From positions 17,048 to 81,047 of the forward strand of contig JAFMIU010000008.1 of the NCBI GenBank assembly GCA_017853835.1: DNA of 64,000 nt, given 5' to 3'. The notes beneath the pieces were generated by a model. That model saw only the letters and a list, made by a program, of their open reading frames with translations, did not search any database and was not told where the DNA came from. Both the position numbers and the translations under genes were made by a program. Shown here one piece after another: positions 42,621 through 50,795 of this stretch (the first letter of the stretch is position 1; each line of letters starts with the position of its first letter). This DNA is from Pirellulales bacterium (GTDB lineage Bacteria; Planctomycetota; Planctomycetia; Pirellulales; UBA1268).

Positions 42621-43673
42621 TCAGCCCGAATGGCCACGATGGGCAAGGCGGGCCAGGCCCGCGGCCCCGATCGCACCCGCGTCGCCGCCGAGTCCCGCGT
42701 AGCAGATGCTCGTCCGTTCGGCGAGCAGCGGAAACGTCCGGCGGTGCACCTCGTCGCGAATCCTCGCGAGAAACGCACGCCCCACGGGATGGTCGTCGCG
42801 ACCAAACGTCATCGCCCCACCGAGCGCCACCACGGCCGGGTCGATGGCGTGCATCAGCGACACGATTCCGATCCCGAGCCACCGGGCCGCATCCATCAGC
42901 ACGCCATGTGCCACGCGGTCGCCCCGCTCCGCCTCGCGTGCCAGAAGGATCGGCGTGAGCTGCTCTCCCGCCGCCACCGCCTCCGCAAGCGTTCCGCCGA
43001 CACCGGCCGCGAGTTGCTCCGCCGCCATGGCCGTCAGTGACGTGGCGCTGGCATACGCTTCGAGATGGCCTGGCTGCCCACACGGGCACATCCGAGCCGC
43101 CGGCGACGGATCGACGATCATGTGACCGCACTCCGAACCGTGGCTGTGCGCCCCTTCGACATTCACATCGCCGATGATGATGCCACCGCCGACGCCGGTG
43201 CCGAGCGTGAGCAGCACGAGCGACGACGCCCCGCGGGCCGACCCGACCCAAAACTCGCCGTACGCGGCCGCATTGGCGTCGTTGGCGAACGTGACGGCGC
43301 AACCCGCATGCGAGGCCACGCGGTCTCGCAGTGGAAAACCGTCCCAGCCCGGAAGGTTTCCTGCGCGGACGATCGTGCCGGCCTCGAGATCAAGCGGACC
43401 GGGCGACCCGAGTCCGACGCGGGCGATGTCGGCGGCGGCCACCCCCACGCGCGAGGCGAGCGCATGCACCGCACGGCCCATCCGGGCAGCCGCGTCCTCT
43501 GGCCCACGCGATGCATGCGTTGGCTCCGAGTGAAACGCCACCACGTCTCCGGCGTCATCCACGAGCGCCGACTTGATGTTGGTGCCCCCCAGATCAAGAC
43601 CGGCATACAACGGCTGTCGAGCCCGTGCCAGCGGCAGAAGCGTGCGATCGGAGGCCATAAGGGGCGATGTCAC
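42621..43673 (-). CDS. ROK-family sugar kinase (glucokinase-like)
   Basis: A 350-residue ATP-dependent kinase of the ROK family. It has the phosphate-binding GLDLGGTNIKSAL near residue 25, GSPGPLD, and the catalytic region TFANDANAAAYGEFWVG. The zinc motif usually written CxCGxxGCxE reads CPCGQPGHLE here, so the third cysteine is a histidine, which can also bind zinc. Length fits glucokinases. GTG start overlapping the stop of the peroxidase gene by four bases (GTGA); an ATG five codons in is possible. Glucose or a related sugar is the likely substrate, but neighbours give no firm clue. Confidence 0.9.
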   Translation of the reverse strand: MTSPLMASDRTLLPLARARQPLYAGLDLGGTNIKSALVDDAGDVVAFHSEPTHASRGPEDAAARMGRAVHALASRVGVAAADIARVGLGSPGPLDLEAGTIVRAGNLPGWDGFPLRDRVASHAGCAVTFANDANAAAYGEFWVGSARGASSLVLLTLGTGVGGGIIIGDVNVEGAHSHGSECGHMIVDPSPAARMCPCGQPGHLEAYASATSLTAMAAEQLAAGVGGTLAEAVAAGEQLTPILLAREAERGDRVAHGVLMDAARWLGIGIVSLMHAIDPAVVALGGAMTFGRDDHPVGRAFLARIRDEVHRRTFPLLAERTSICYAGLGGDAGAIGAAGLARLAHRGHSG

Positions 43674-45103
43674 TCCGGAAGCCGAGCCGTCTCCACCGGA
43701 GGGGTGGCACTCGTGCAGGCCTTCATGAAGGCCACGAGGTCGGCCTTCTCCCCTGCCGTAAGGTTGAGCGGCTTGATCTTGTCGCTCAGTTGCGGGTTGG
43801 CGTGGCCGCCCTTGTCATACCACTCCACCACCTCCTCGAGCGTGGCCACGGATCCATCGTGCATGTAGGGTGCGGTCAGTTCCGCGTTGCGAACGGTCGG
43901 CGTCTTGAAGGCGCCGCGGTCGGCGTCGTTCTTCGTGATCACGAAGCGGCCGAGGTCGGGCTCGGCCGCCTCCATGCCGATGCCGAGGTTGTGATACTTC
44001 TCGTCCGACAGGTTCGCCCCCACGTGGCAGGCGGTGCAGTTGGCCTTGCCAAAGAAGAGATCCCGGCCACGCCGGGCAGAGTCGTCCATCGGGTGGGCAT
44101 CGACCGCGGCTTTCGCGGCCTTGTACTTGGCGGCGAGCTGCTCGTCGTCGGCGATGTCCTCCTCGTCAAGCGTGGCGAAGGGCAGAAACTGCTCGTGGAA
44201 GTCGTAGGGCGACGGAGACGTGACGATCACGCGTTCGAAGGCGGCGATCGCCTGGCCGATGCGGTCGATCGTGAGTTCGCCGAAGATCACGTCAAACTGC
44301 TTCTTGTAGACCGGATTCTCGGAAAGCCGCTGCACCACGCCTTCGTGCGTGAATCCCATCTCGATCGGATTGGCGATGGGGCCGACCGCCTGCGCCTCGA
44401 GCGAGTCGGCACGTCCGTCCCAAAACTGCAGGCCGGACAGGATCCGGTTGAACGACACGGGTGAGTTGCGGCCGCCAAGCTGCCCCCGAATGCCGACACC
44501 CGTCTTGGTGTGGGCGGTGTACCCGGTCGCCGGGTCGTGGCAGGAAGCACACGAAATGGTCGAATCGGCGGAGAGCCGTGTGTCGAAGTAGAGCTGACGA
44601 CCGAGTTCGATCTTCGCTCGGGTGAGCGGGTTCGCCTCGAGCCCCGTGATCTGCCCGGCGCCCTGAGAGAGGCCGAGCGGCAGTTCGGGCTCGAGCACCG
44701 CGTGGTTCTTCGCATCACCCAACCAGGAGTCGATCTCGGCGAGCGTGATCGCTCCCGACCCGGGCACGCCGGACGTCAGCGATGGTTCACCGAGCATGAC
44801 CTTCTCGGAGGGTACGGCCTTCGTGGAGGCCTGGCCGCTCTGGGCCGCCTCGGCAATCGCTCGGTCGGCCTCGGCCGCCGTCGAATCGGCGGCCTTGCGT
44901 GACGCATCGATCGCCGCCGCCGTGTCGGTGCCGGCCTGCTTCTCGGGTTCGGCGGGGAGCATCTCGATCGTCTCGATCTCTACGACCTCCTCCCGAACCG
45001 CAGGACCACTGGATGGCGAACATCCGGACATGCCGGCCATCGCCATCGCAACGAGCACCTGAGCGATCGAAACACCAAACGTGGAAGATGCGACCCGGTT
45101 CAT
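43670..45103 (-). CDS. Di-heme cytochrome c peroxidase (MauG/CcpA family)
   Basis: A 477-residue exported di-heme protein. The N-terminal signal (FGVSIAQVLVAMAMAGMSGC) ends in a lipobox-like MSGC, so it may be a lipoprotein. A 90-residue Ala/Glu/Ser-rich linker follows. The peroxidase part has CASCHDP (first heme), the low-potential heme motif CTACH in the second half, and PTVRNAELTAPYMHDGS. It would reduce hydrogen peroxide with electrons from cytochrome c in the periplasm, or act as a MauG-type modifying enzyme. ATG at 45103 with GGAG upstream. It overlaps the ROK gene by four bases. Confidence 0.92.
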   Translation of the reverse strand: MNRVASSTFGVSIAQVLVAMAMAGMSGCSPSSGPAVREEVVEIETIEMLPAEPEKQAGTDTAAAIDASRKAADSTAAEADRAIAEAAQSGQASTKAVPSEKVMLGEPSLTSGVPGSGAITLAEIDSWLGDAKNHAVLEPELPLGLSQGAGQITGLEANPLTRAKIELGRQLYFDTRLSADSTISCASCHDPATGYTAHTKTGVGIRGQLGGRNSPVSFNRILSGLQFWDGRADSLEAQAVGPIANPIEMGFTHEGVVQRLSENPVYKKQFDVIFGELTIDRIGQAIAAFERVIVTSPSPYDFHEQFLPFATLDEEDIADDEQLAAKYKAAKAAVDAHPMDDSARRGRDLFFGKANCTACHVGANLSDEKYHNLGIGMEAAEPDLGRFVITKNDADRGAFKTPTVRNAELTAPYMHDGSVATLEEVVEWYDKGGHANPQLSDKIKPLNLTAGEKADLVAFMKACTSATPPVETARLPE

Positions 45104-45176
45104 CTCGGATTCTCCATAGCGGGGCTTTTCAGTGTATTCGCCTCGCGGCGTGCGGCCACCCCGGCCACCGTGACGG

Positions 45177-45668
45177 TCACTTTCGACGACGCATGAGGTC
45201 CGGCACCGCCAACCATTCGAGGACGCCTGCCTGTTCGAGACCGTCGCCACACGAAATCGATGCCACGGCCCCCTTGTCCATGGCCACCGACGCCGTGCCA
45301 TCACCGATGGCCCGTGCAACGAGTCGGCCTACGCACGGCGCGTGACCCACCCACGCCACCCGCCTCGCGGGCTGGGCCTGCGTCCACGCGGCGATTGCGT
45401 GCCAGTTCGACCCGGGGGCGAGCGCCTCGACCACCGCCACCGGAGGTTGGTTTGGCAGCACGGCGGCGAGCAGGTCCGCCGTCTCGCGGGTGCGCACCAG
45501 CGGGCTCGTGGCGATCAGGTCGATGTCGATGCCGCATCGAACAAGCCGTCGGGCGAGTCGGGAAAACCGACGGCGGCCCTTGGGGGTGAGCCGCCGCGAC
45601 CCGTCGGTGCCGTCGGCCGCGACATCCTCGGCCACGGCATGTCGAATGATATAGAGATGACTGGTCAT
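45177..45668 (-). CDS. SixA-like phosphohistidine phosphatase
   Basis: A 163-residue histidine-phosphatase-superfamily protein. The RH motif is YIIRHAVAED, with the catalytic His at position 10, and the second catalytic His is in WVGHAPCVG. Its length and KGRRRFSRLARRL segment resemble SixA, which removes phosphate from His residues of phosphorelay proteins. The ATG at 45668 (MTSHLYIIRH) is chosen over an upstream one because it gives the standard start of the fold. It lies 73 bp before the peroxidase gene, same strand. Cytosolic. The substrate is not evident. Confidence 0.85.
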   Translation of the reverse strand: MTSHLYIIRHAVAEDVAADGTDGSRRLTPKGRRRFSRLARRLVRCGIDIDLIATSPLVRTRETADLLAAVLPNQPPVAVVEALAPGSNWHAIAAWTQAQPARRVAWVGHAPCVGRLVARAIGDGTASVAMDKGAVASISCGDGLEQAGVLEWLAVPDLMRRRK

Positions 45669-45762
45669 GGTGGTGCCGATTGTCGCCATCCCAACCGAGC
45701 CGGGCAAGCAACGCTCCACAGGAATCGCCGATTCTCGTCCGACAACGCTGGGCCACGGCTCC

Positions 45763-46689
45763 TTAGGCCCGACGCCAGATGGCATCCCATGGCACACCCG
45801 ACGCTTCCACCGCCGCCGCCGCCTCGCGCCGCCACCGGGAGGCATCGACGGGATATCCGGCGGTGGGCTCGAGCGACGGCATACACCTTCGCCAGTGGGC
45901 ATTGAACGCCGCCATCGACAGTTCCCGCATGTATTTCGCCGTCATGCTGGCCAGGGCGACCGGCAGCCTCGCTTCGCCCCCCACCGAAAACTCGATGCGG
46001 CAGTTCCTCTCCGGAATGTGATAGGCCGACCGCGCCGCCGCCTCGGCAACGACCTGCACCATCGGTGCGGAAAAGGCCCTCGACACGAGCGGCGCATACC
46101 GGCGCCGCCCGCCGTGCCGGTCGCACCACACCACAGCCTCCCTGGCGGCTTCCGCAACCGGCGCCGCCACGAGATCGAGGGTGACCTGGGACAGGATGTC
46201 GCTCTTGTTGAGTCCTGCATCGAGCAGCATGTTGAACTCCGCGGGCTGCACGATCCGACATCGGATGCCACGCAGCCGCAGCCCGGCCGCCATGAGCCGG
46301 TTCCCAACGGCTTCAGCTCGGGCCCCACACGTGGCCGCGAAACCCGACCTGGGCAGGGCGATCGCCTCCCGTTCGCGGTGCTCCGGAGGGGGCACCATGG
46401 CCTCCACGACATGAATCGCCCGGCCGAGTTCGCCCCACGAGACGGGCATCTGACCGCCGGCGAGCAGCACACCGGCAAGCACGCCCGTTTCGAGTGCACC
46501 CCACCCCTGGCCGGCTCGATAGATTTTCTTGGAGTCGCCCCACAGGCCGTCGATCGAGTCGGCGAGCACCGCAAACGACGCGTCGAGGTCGCCCGCGCCG
46601 CAAGACGCTTCCCAGATCGTGGCGGCCACCACGAGCGGGCCGAGGTTTGGGCCGTAGCCCGCCTCGTCGGCGGCCACCACGAGCGTCAT
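45763..46689 (-). CDS. Divergent RNase HII-like protein
   Basis: A 308-residue protein resembling RNase HII, which cuts RNA-DNA hybrids. The metal-binding start is VVAADEAGYGPNLGPLVVAA (Asp8, Glu9), then DSKKIY as in DSKKLS, the third acidic residue Asp190 in VWCDRHGG, and TAKYMRELSM in place of LAKVTRDAEM, so the fourth catalytic Asp is Glu256. The C-terminal GYPVDASRW matches GYPT. It is about 100 residues longer than usual, with inserts between the motifs. Start at the ATG overlapping the SpoU methyltransferase stop by ATGA. Whether it is active is uncertain; a normal RNase HII may be encoded elsewhere. Confidence 0.7.
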   Translation of the reverse strand: MTLVVAADEAGYGPNLGPLVVAATIWEASCGAGDLDASFAVLADSIDGLWGDSKKIYRAGQGWGALETGVLAGVLLAGGQMPVSWGELGRAIHVVEAMVPPPEHREREAIALPRSGFAATCGARAEAVGNRLMAAGLRLRGIRCRIVQPAEFNMLLDAGLNKSDILSQVTLDLVAAPVAEAAREAVVWCDRHGGRRRYAPLVSRAFSAPMVQVVAEAAARSAYHIPERNCRIEFSVGGEARLPVALASMTAKYMRELSMAAFNAHWRRCMPSLEPTAGYPVDASRWRREAAAAVEASGVPWDAIWRRA

Positions 46690-47198
46690 GCGCCGCCCCG
46701 GGCCTTCGGCCACTGACGACAGTATTCATAGATGGCGATCGATGCCGACGTCGCTGCATTCAGGCTGTGTGGCATTCCGGCCATCGGGATCTCGGCCACG
46801 CGATCGAGGCGGGCGAGTTCGTCGGCATCGAGCCCGGTCCGTTCATTGCCGATCACGAGCACCGTTTTGGATACGAACGAGAAGTCGAACAGGCTCTCCG
46901 AGCCGGTCGCCTGCTCGAGACCGACGACCTCGTAGCCATCGGACCTCAGCCGATCGAGTACGGGAGGGAGGCTGCGATGCACCGACACCTCCACCGACTC
47001 GGCGCCGTCGCGGGCGATGCGGCCGTGGATTCCGGCCGCCCCGCAGGCGATCACCCGCGTGATGCCGAAGCAGCCGCAGGTTCGTACGATGTGCGACAGG
47101 TTCACGTGGCTCCGCATCGGTGCGCAGGCCACCACGAGTTCCCGCGGTGCGGCAAGGATGGCAGGAGGCTTGTGGCGAATGTGTTCGAATCGTGACAT
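46686..47198 (-). CDS. SpoU/TrmH-family RNA methyltransferase
   Basis: A 170-residue SPOUT-class rRNA/tRNA 2'-O-methyltransferase. Motif 1 NLSHIVRTCGCFGI, motif 2 VLVIGNERTGL and motif 3 IPMAGMPHSLNAATSASIAIYEY are complete; the knot-forming C-terminus is intact. There is no N-terminal RNA-binding extension, so it resembles TrmH/TrmL-type minimal enzymes. The ATG at 47198 shares bases with the divergent thioredoxin start (47197). It overlaps the RNase HII-like gene by four bases. The target nucleotide is unknown. Confidence 0.9.
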   Translation of the reverse strand: MSRFEHIRHKPPAILAAPRELVVACAPMRSHVNLSHIVRTCGCFGITRVIACGAAGIHGRIARDGAESVEVSVHRSLPPVLDRLRSDGYEVVGLEQATGSESLFDFSFVSKTVLVIGNERTGLDADELARLDRVAEIPMAGMPHSLNAATSASIAIYEYCRQWPKARGGA

Positions 47199-47784
47199 GA
47201 ACGACCAGCCGGCACGGAGACAGCGCGTGCGTCGATTGTGGAACACGCTCGCCACCATGGGAATGCTGGCGGCTGTCGTGGCCGCGATGCTCCCGTGCCA
47301 TGCGGCCGAGCCGCCGATCGCCGTGCGACCCGTCGACCACGCCGAACTGATGGACGAGGTGGCGAAGCATCGCGGGAAGGTCGTGGTGCTCGATTGCTGG
47401 AGCACCTCCTGCCCGCCGTGCGTGAAGGAGTTTCCCGGGCTCGTGCGGCTCGCCAACACTCACCCCGACGCGATCGTCTGCCTGTCGTTGGCGCTCGACT
47501 ACGAGGGAGTTGGCGCGGTCGAGGAGGTGCTCCCGCCGGTGGCCGGCTTCCTCGACAAGGTCGATGCCCGTGCGGTGGTCAACATGCTGTCGCGCGAGGA
47601 GGCCGATGCGATGTACCGCAAACTCGATCTGGCAAGCGTGCCGGCGGTGTTCATCTGGCGGGCCGACGGCTCGCTGGCGATGCGGTTTGACGAAGAGTCG
47701 GCCCTGCGAACGCTCGGCCGTCCCTTCACCTACGCCGACATCGACGCCACCGTCCGAGACCTGCTGACGTCCGCACCGCATTGA
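47197..47784 (+). CDS. TlpA-like thioredoxin-fold protein
   Basis: A 195-residue exported protein. The N-terminal signal (RRLWNTLATMGMLAAVVAAMLPCHA) is followed by a thioredoxin domain with the CxxC site in DCWSTSCPPCVKEFPG and the cis-Pro region ASVPAVFIW. TlpA-like proteins supply reducing equivalents in the periplasm, for example for cytochrome c maturation. The ATG at 47197 overlaps the divergent methyltransferase start by two bases, which is unusual; a GTG at 47227 would also leave a signal peptide. It begins a run of plus-strand genes. Confidence 0.85.
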   Translation: MNDQPARRQRVRRLWNTLATMGMLAAVVAAMLPCHAAEPPIAVRPVDHAELMDEVAKHRGKVVVLDCWSTSCPPCVKEFPGLVRLANTHPDAIVCLSLALDYEGVGAVEEVLPPVAGFLDKVDARAVVNMLSREEADAMYRKLDLASVPAVFIWRADGSLAMRFDEESALRTLGRPFTYADIDATVRDLLTSAPH

Positions 47785-47819
47785 GTGCTCGTTCCGTGTC
47801 ACGGTAGACTTGCCTGTCT

Positions 47820-49484
47820 ATGGCAAAACCCACCGATCGACGTGCCCCCACCCAGCGTCCCGCACCCGTCCCAACGTCGGGGAGCCGTCGGGGCGATGTC
47901 GTCCGAAACCCCCTCGCAGCCGGCCGTGAGACGATCGAGTCGATTGTCGTGGCCTTCACGCTGGCCTTGCTCTTTCGGGCGTTCGAAGCCGAAGCCTTCG
48001 TGATTCCGACCGGCTCGATGGCGCCCACGCTCATGGGCCGCCACAAAGACCTCGCCTGTTCGTCGTGCGGCGCGGAGTTTCGCGTGGGTGCCAGCCAGGA
48101 GTGGGATGAAGCGGCCGGGCGACTGCGGCCCGATCGGATCGTGCCCGCCGCGCGATGCTTCAACTGCGGCAACGACATGCCGATGGCCCTCCGCCCAGGA
48201 CAGCCCGACCCCCGTTATCCCTCGTTCAATGGCGACCGCATCCTGGTCGACAAGTTTGCCTACGACTTCGCCGAGCCGGAGCGATGGGATGTCGTGGTGT
48301 TCAAGTATCCCGAGGACGCCAAGACCAACTACATCAAGCGGCTCGTCGGCATGCCTGGTGAAACGCTCATGATCGCGGGAGGCGACATCTGGACCAAGCG
48401 CGACGACGCCCCCCCGACCATGGCCCGAAAGCCGACGGAACACATGCTCGCCATGCTTCAGTGCGTGAGCGACGCCGCACGAGTGTCGCCAGAACTCTCG
48501 GCCGCCGGCTGGCCGCTGGCCTGGGCCGACTGGTCGGCCGCCGAGGCCGCCGGAAGCCGGTGGACCAGTGATGACGGCGGCAGGTCGTTTGGTGTTTCCT
48601 GCGGTGAAGGCCAGTCGGCCCAACTCCGGTATCGCCACTTCGCTCCAACGAGTGACGACTGGCGATCCATCCGATCGGGCGGCCGGCCCGCCATTCCCGA
48701 GATGCCGACGCCGATCGACGACTTCCAGCCCTACAACATCATGCCGACGCGGTTTCACGCCGTGGGCGACCTGGCGGTGGAGTTCGAACTCGAGACCAGA
48801 TCGTCGAACGGTTCGCTTGCCATCGACCTGGTCGAGTGCGGTGAGCGGCATCGCGTGGAACTCGATCTTGCCAGCGGGCAAGCCAGCCTCCAGGTGCCAG
48901 GGACATCCACGCCGGCCATCGCCGCGACGCCTGTTCGTGGCCGCGGCTCGTGGCACATCCTCTTTGCCAATGTCGACGATGAACTGTCGCTGTTCGTCGA
49001 CGGCCGTCGTGTGGCGTTCGATCGGCCCACCGCCTGGGCCTCACCGCTGCCGGAAAAGCAGCGTCCGCTGGCCACCGGCCATGCCACACCAGGCTCCGAG
49101 GCGCCAAGCGACCTGGCACCGGCAGGCATCACGATCTCGGGAGGCGATGTCCGTGTGTCAGGGATGCGGATGCTTCGCGATGTCTTTTACATCGCGGCCA
49201 TCGACGTGGCCCGAGACGGACGGGTGATCGAGGAAAACGTGCTGGAGTTTCCACTGGGCGACGGCGAGTTCCTGATGCTGGGCGACAACTCGGCGGCCAG
49301 CAAGGACAGCCGGCTCTGGATCGACGGGCATCAGGTCGACCGCCGCCTGCTCATCGGCAAGGCACTGGTGGTGTTCTGGCCCCACGCCGTGCCTGCTTCC
49401 TGGGCGATTCCGCTGCGTTTTCGCGGCTGGGATTTGCGATTGCCCTCGTGGCCCAACTTCGGGAGGATGCGGTACGTACGGTGA
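47820..49484 (+). CDS. lepB: Signal peptidase I with zinc-ribbon and lectin-like insertions
   Basis: A 554-residue type I signal peptidase; classical enzymes have about 200-320. One N-terminal TM helix (about 38-58) precedes the catalytic serine in PTGSMAPTL (Ser66). Lys173 in NYIKRLVGMPGE is the general base. Box E (GDNSAASKDSR) is near residue 490. A CxxC...CxxC zinc-ribbon-like loop (Cys80, 83, 113, 116) lies between the Ser and Lys motifs. A domain of about 280 residues between the Lys motif and box E contains a concanavalin/LamG-like beta sandwich with FVDGRRVAF. It should remove leader peptides in the periplasm. It is 35 bp from the thioredoxin gene. Confidence 0.92.
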   Translation: MAKPTDRRAPTQRPAPVPTSGSRRGDVVRNPLAAGRETIESIVVAFTLALLFRAFEAEAFVIPTGSMAPTLMGRHKDLACSSCGAEFRVGASQEWDEAAGRLRPDRIVPAARCFNCGNDMPMALRPGQPDPRYPSFNGDRILVDKFAYDFAEPERWDVVVFKYPEDAKTNYIKRLVGMPGETLMIAGGDIWTKRDDAPPTMARKPTEHMLAMLQCVSDAARVSPELSAAGWPLAWADWSAAEAAGSRWTSDDGGRSFGVSCGEGQSAQLRYRHFAPTSDDWRSIRSGGRPAIPEMPTPIDDFQPYNIMPTRFHAVGDLAVEFELETRSSNGSLAIDLVECGERHRVELDLASGQASLQVPGTSTPAIAATPVRGRGSWHILFANVDDELSLFVDGRRVAFDRPTAWASPLPEKQRPLATGHATPGSEAPSDLAPAGITISGGDVRVSGMRMLRDVFYIAAIDVARDGRVIEENVLEFPLGDGEFLMLGDNSAASKDSRLWIDGHQVDRRLLIGKALVVFWPHAVPASWAIPLRFRGWDLRLPSWPNFGRMRYVR

Positions 49485-49527
49485 GCGGCCGATCGGCCGC
49501 CCGTCACGCACCGGCGGAGTGGCACGG

Positions 49528-50262
49528 ATGTCGCTTCTGAGCGTCGAGGGCCTCGTCAAGAACTACGGGCGCCGCCGCGTCGTCGACGGCGTCGACTTCC
49601 ACGTGGAAGCGGGCGAGATCGTCGGCCTTCTCGGACCCAACGGCGCCGGCAAGACGACCAGCTTCCGCATGACCTGCGGGATCGTCATCCCCGACTCGGG
49701 CCGCGTGCGGCTCGACGACGAGGAGATCACCGACTGGCCGATGTATCGACGAGCCCGGGACGGCGGCATGGGCTACCTCGCCCAGGAGCAGAGCGTGTTT
49801 CGCAAGCTCACCGTCGAGCAGAACCTGCTGGCGATCATGGAACTGATCGGCATGGGGCCCAAGGCCCGCCGCAAGCGGTGCGACGAACTGATCGAGCAGT
49901 TCGACATCGTGAAGATCCGTCGATCGAAGGCACACTACATTTCGGGCGGCGAAAAGCGTCGGCTCGAAATTGCCCGCTGCCTGATCACCGAGCCCCGGAT
50001 CATCCTCCTTGACGAGCCGTTCACCGGCATCGACCCCGTCACGATCCACTCGATCCAGAAGATCATCCGCGGCCTCCGCGACGACGGCATCTCGATCCTG
50101 ATCACCGACCATCGCGAACGCGAAACCCTCGCGATCACCGACCGGAGCTATGTGATCCGGGCCGGCAAGGTGCTCTGCCACGGCACCGCCCAGGAGGTGC
50201 TCTCAAACCCCGAAGCGAAGAAGTATTACTTCGGCGAGAGCCCCGGGGTCGAGGCGGCCTGA
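49528..50262 (+). CDS. lptB: LPS export ABC ATPase LptB
   Basis: The 244-residue ATPase drives LPS extraction from the inner membrane with LptFG. Walker A is LLGPNGAGKTTSF, signature YISGGEKRRLEIARCL, Walker B IILLDEPFTGIDP, and the H-loop follows in ITDHRERETL. The conserved start EGLVKNYGRRRVV and end YYFGE are typical of LptB. The ATG at 49528 is preferred over GTG at 49519, having GGCGGAG nine bases upstream. Together with lpxD and lpxI it points to an LPS-type outer membrane. lptA, lptF and lptG are not seen next to it. Confidence 0.95.
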   Translation: MSLLSVEGLVKNYGRRRVVDGVDFHVEAGEIVGLLGPNGAGKTTSFRMTCGIVIPDSGRVRLDDEEITDWPMYRRARDGGMGYLAQEQSVFRKLTVEQNLLAIMELIGMGPKARRKRCDELIEQFDIVKIRRSKAHYISGGEKRRLEIARCLITEPRIILLDEPFTGIDPVTIHSIQKIIRGLRDDGISILITDHRERETLAITDRSYVIRAGKVLCHGTAQEVLSNPEAKKYYFGESPGVEAA

Positions 50263-50345
50263 TCGCGGGCGTGCGGCGACGGTCTGCGAGCGGTACGATG
50301 GTGGGGTCGCCATCCCTGCATCGATGCCACTCGGAGATTTCCGCC

Positions 50346-50795
50346 ATGGGCCGACGGTTCGCCACGCTCTCCATCGCCCTGATCGTCATCGCATCATGGC
50401 CGCCGGTATCGGCTCGCGCCGAAGCCGATGGTGCCTCCGCCGTGGCCGACACGCCTCGCGAGGCCGTGTGCATCGCCCCTGCTGATGCCCGCGAACACGA
50501 CGGCGAGGAATGTGATGTCGAGATGGTCGTCGAGTCGTCTCGCGGCCTTCCCGACAAAAACATCTGCTTTCTCAACTCGTCCCGCAACCATCGCGACGAC
50601 GACAACTTCACCGTGGTGATTCGCAAGGGTGGCCTCGAACGACTGAAGGCCGACGGAATCGACGCTCCGGCCGAGCACTACCTCATGGCCACGATCCGCG
50701 TGCACGGCACGATCACGTTGCGCGATGGCAAGGCCCAGATCGTGGTGGATGAACCAGGCCAGGTCGTGATCGTGAAGCCGGCCGAGCAGCCGTGA
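50346..50795 (+). CDS. Exported small beta-rich (OB-fold-like) protein
   Basis: A 149-residue protein with a signal peptide (MGRRFATLSIALIVIASWPPVSARA). The body pattern, EECDVEMVVESSR, then KNICFLNSSRNHRDDDNFTVVIR and YLMATIRVHGTITLRDGKAQIVV, resembles a compact OB-fold barrel such as those found beside extracellular nucleases. The GTG of the next gene overlaps its stop (50792-50795), so it is translationally coupled to the nuclease. It may help bind nucleic acid outside the cytoplasm. The fold is inferred from pattern only. Confidence 0.6.
   Translation: MGRRFATLSIALIVIASWPPVSARAEADGASAVADTPREAVCIAPADAREHDGEECDVEMVVESSRGLPDKNICFLNSSRNHRDDDNFTVVIRKGGLERLKADGIDAPAEHYLMATIRVHGTITLRDGKAQIVVDEPGQVVIVKPAEQP

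Noticed and set aside
49520..49535. Sigma-54-like TGGCACG-N4-TCGCT at the start of lptB
   Set aside because: It overlaps the start codon, so it cannot drive lptB; chance match in a G+C-rich sequence.
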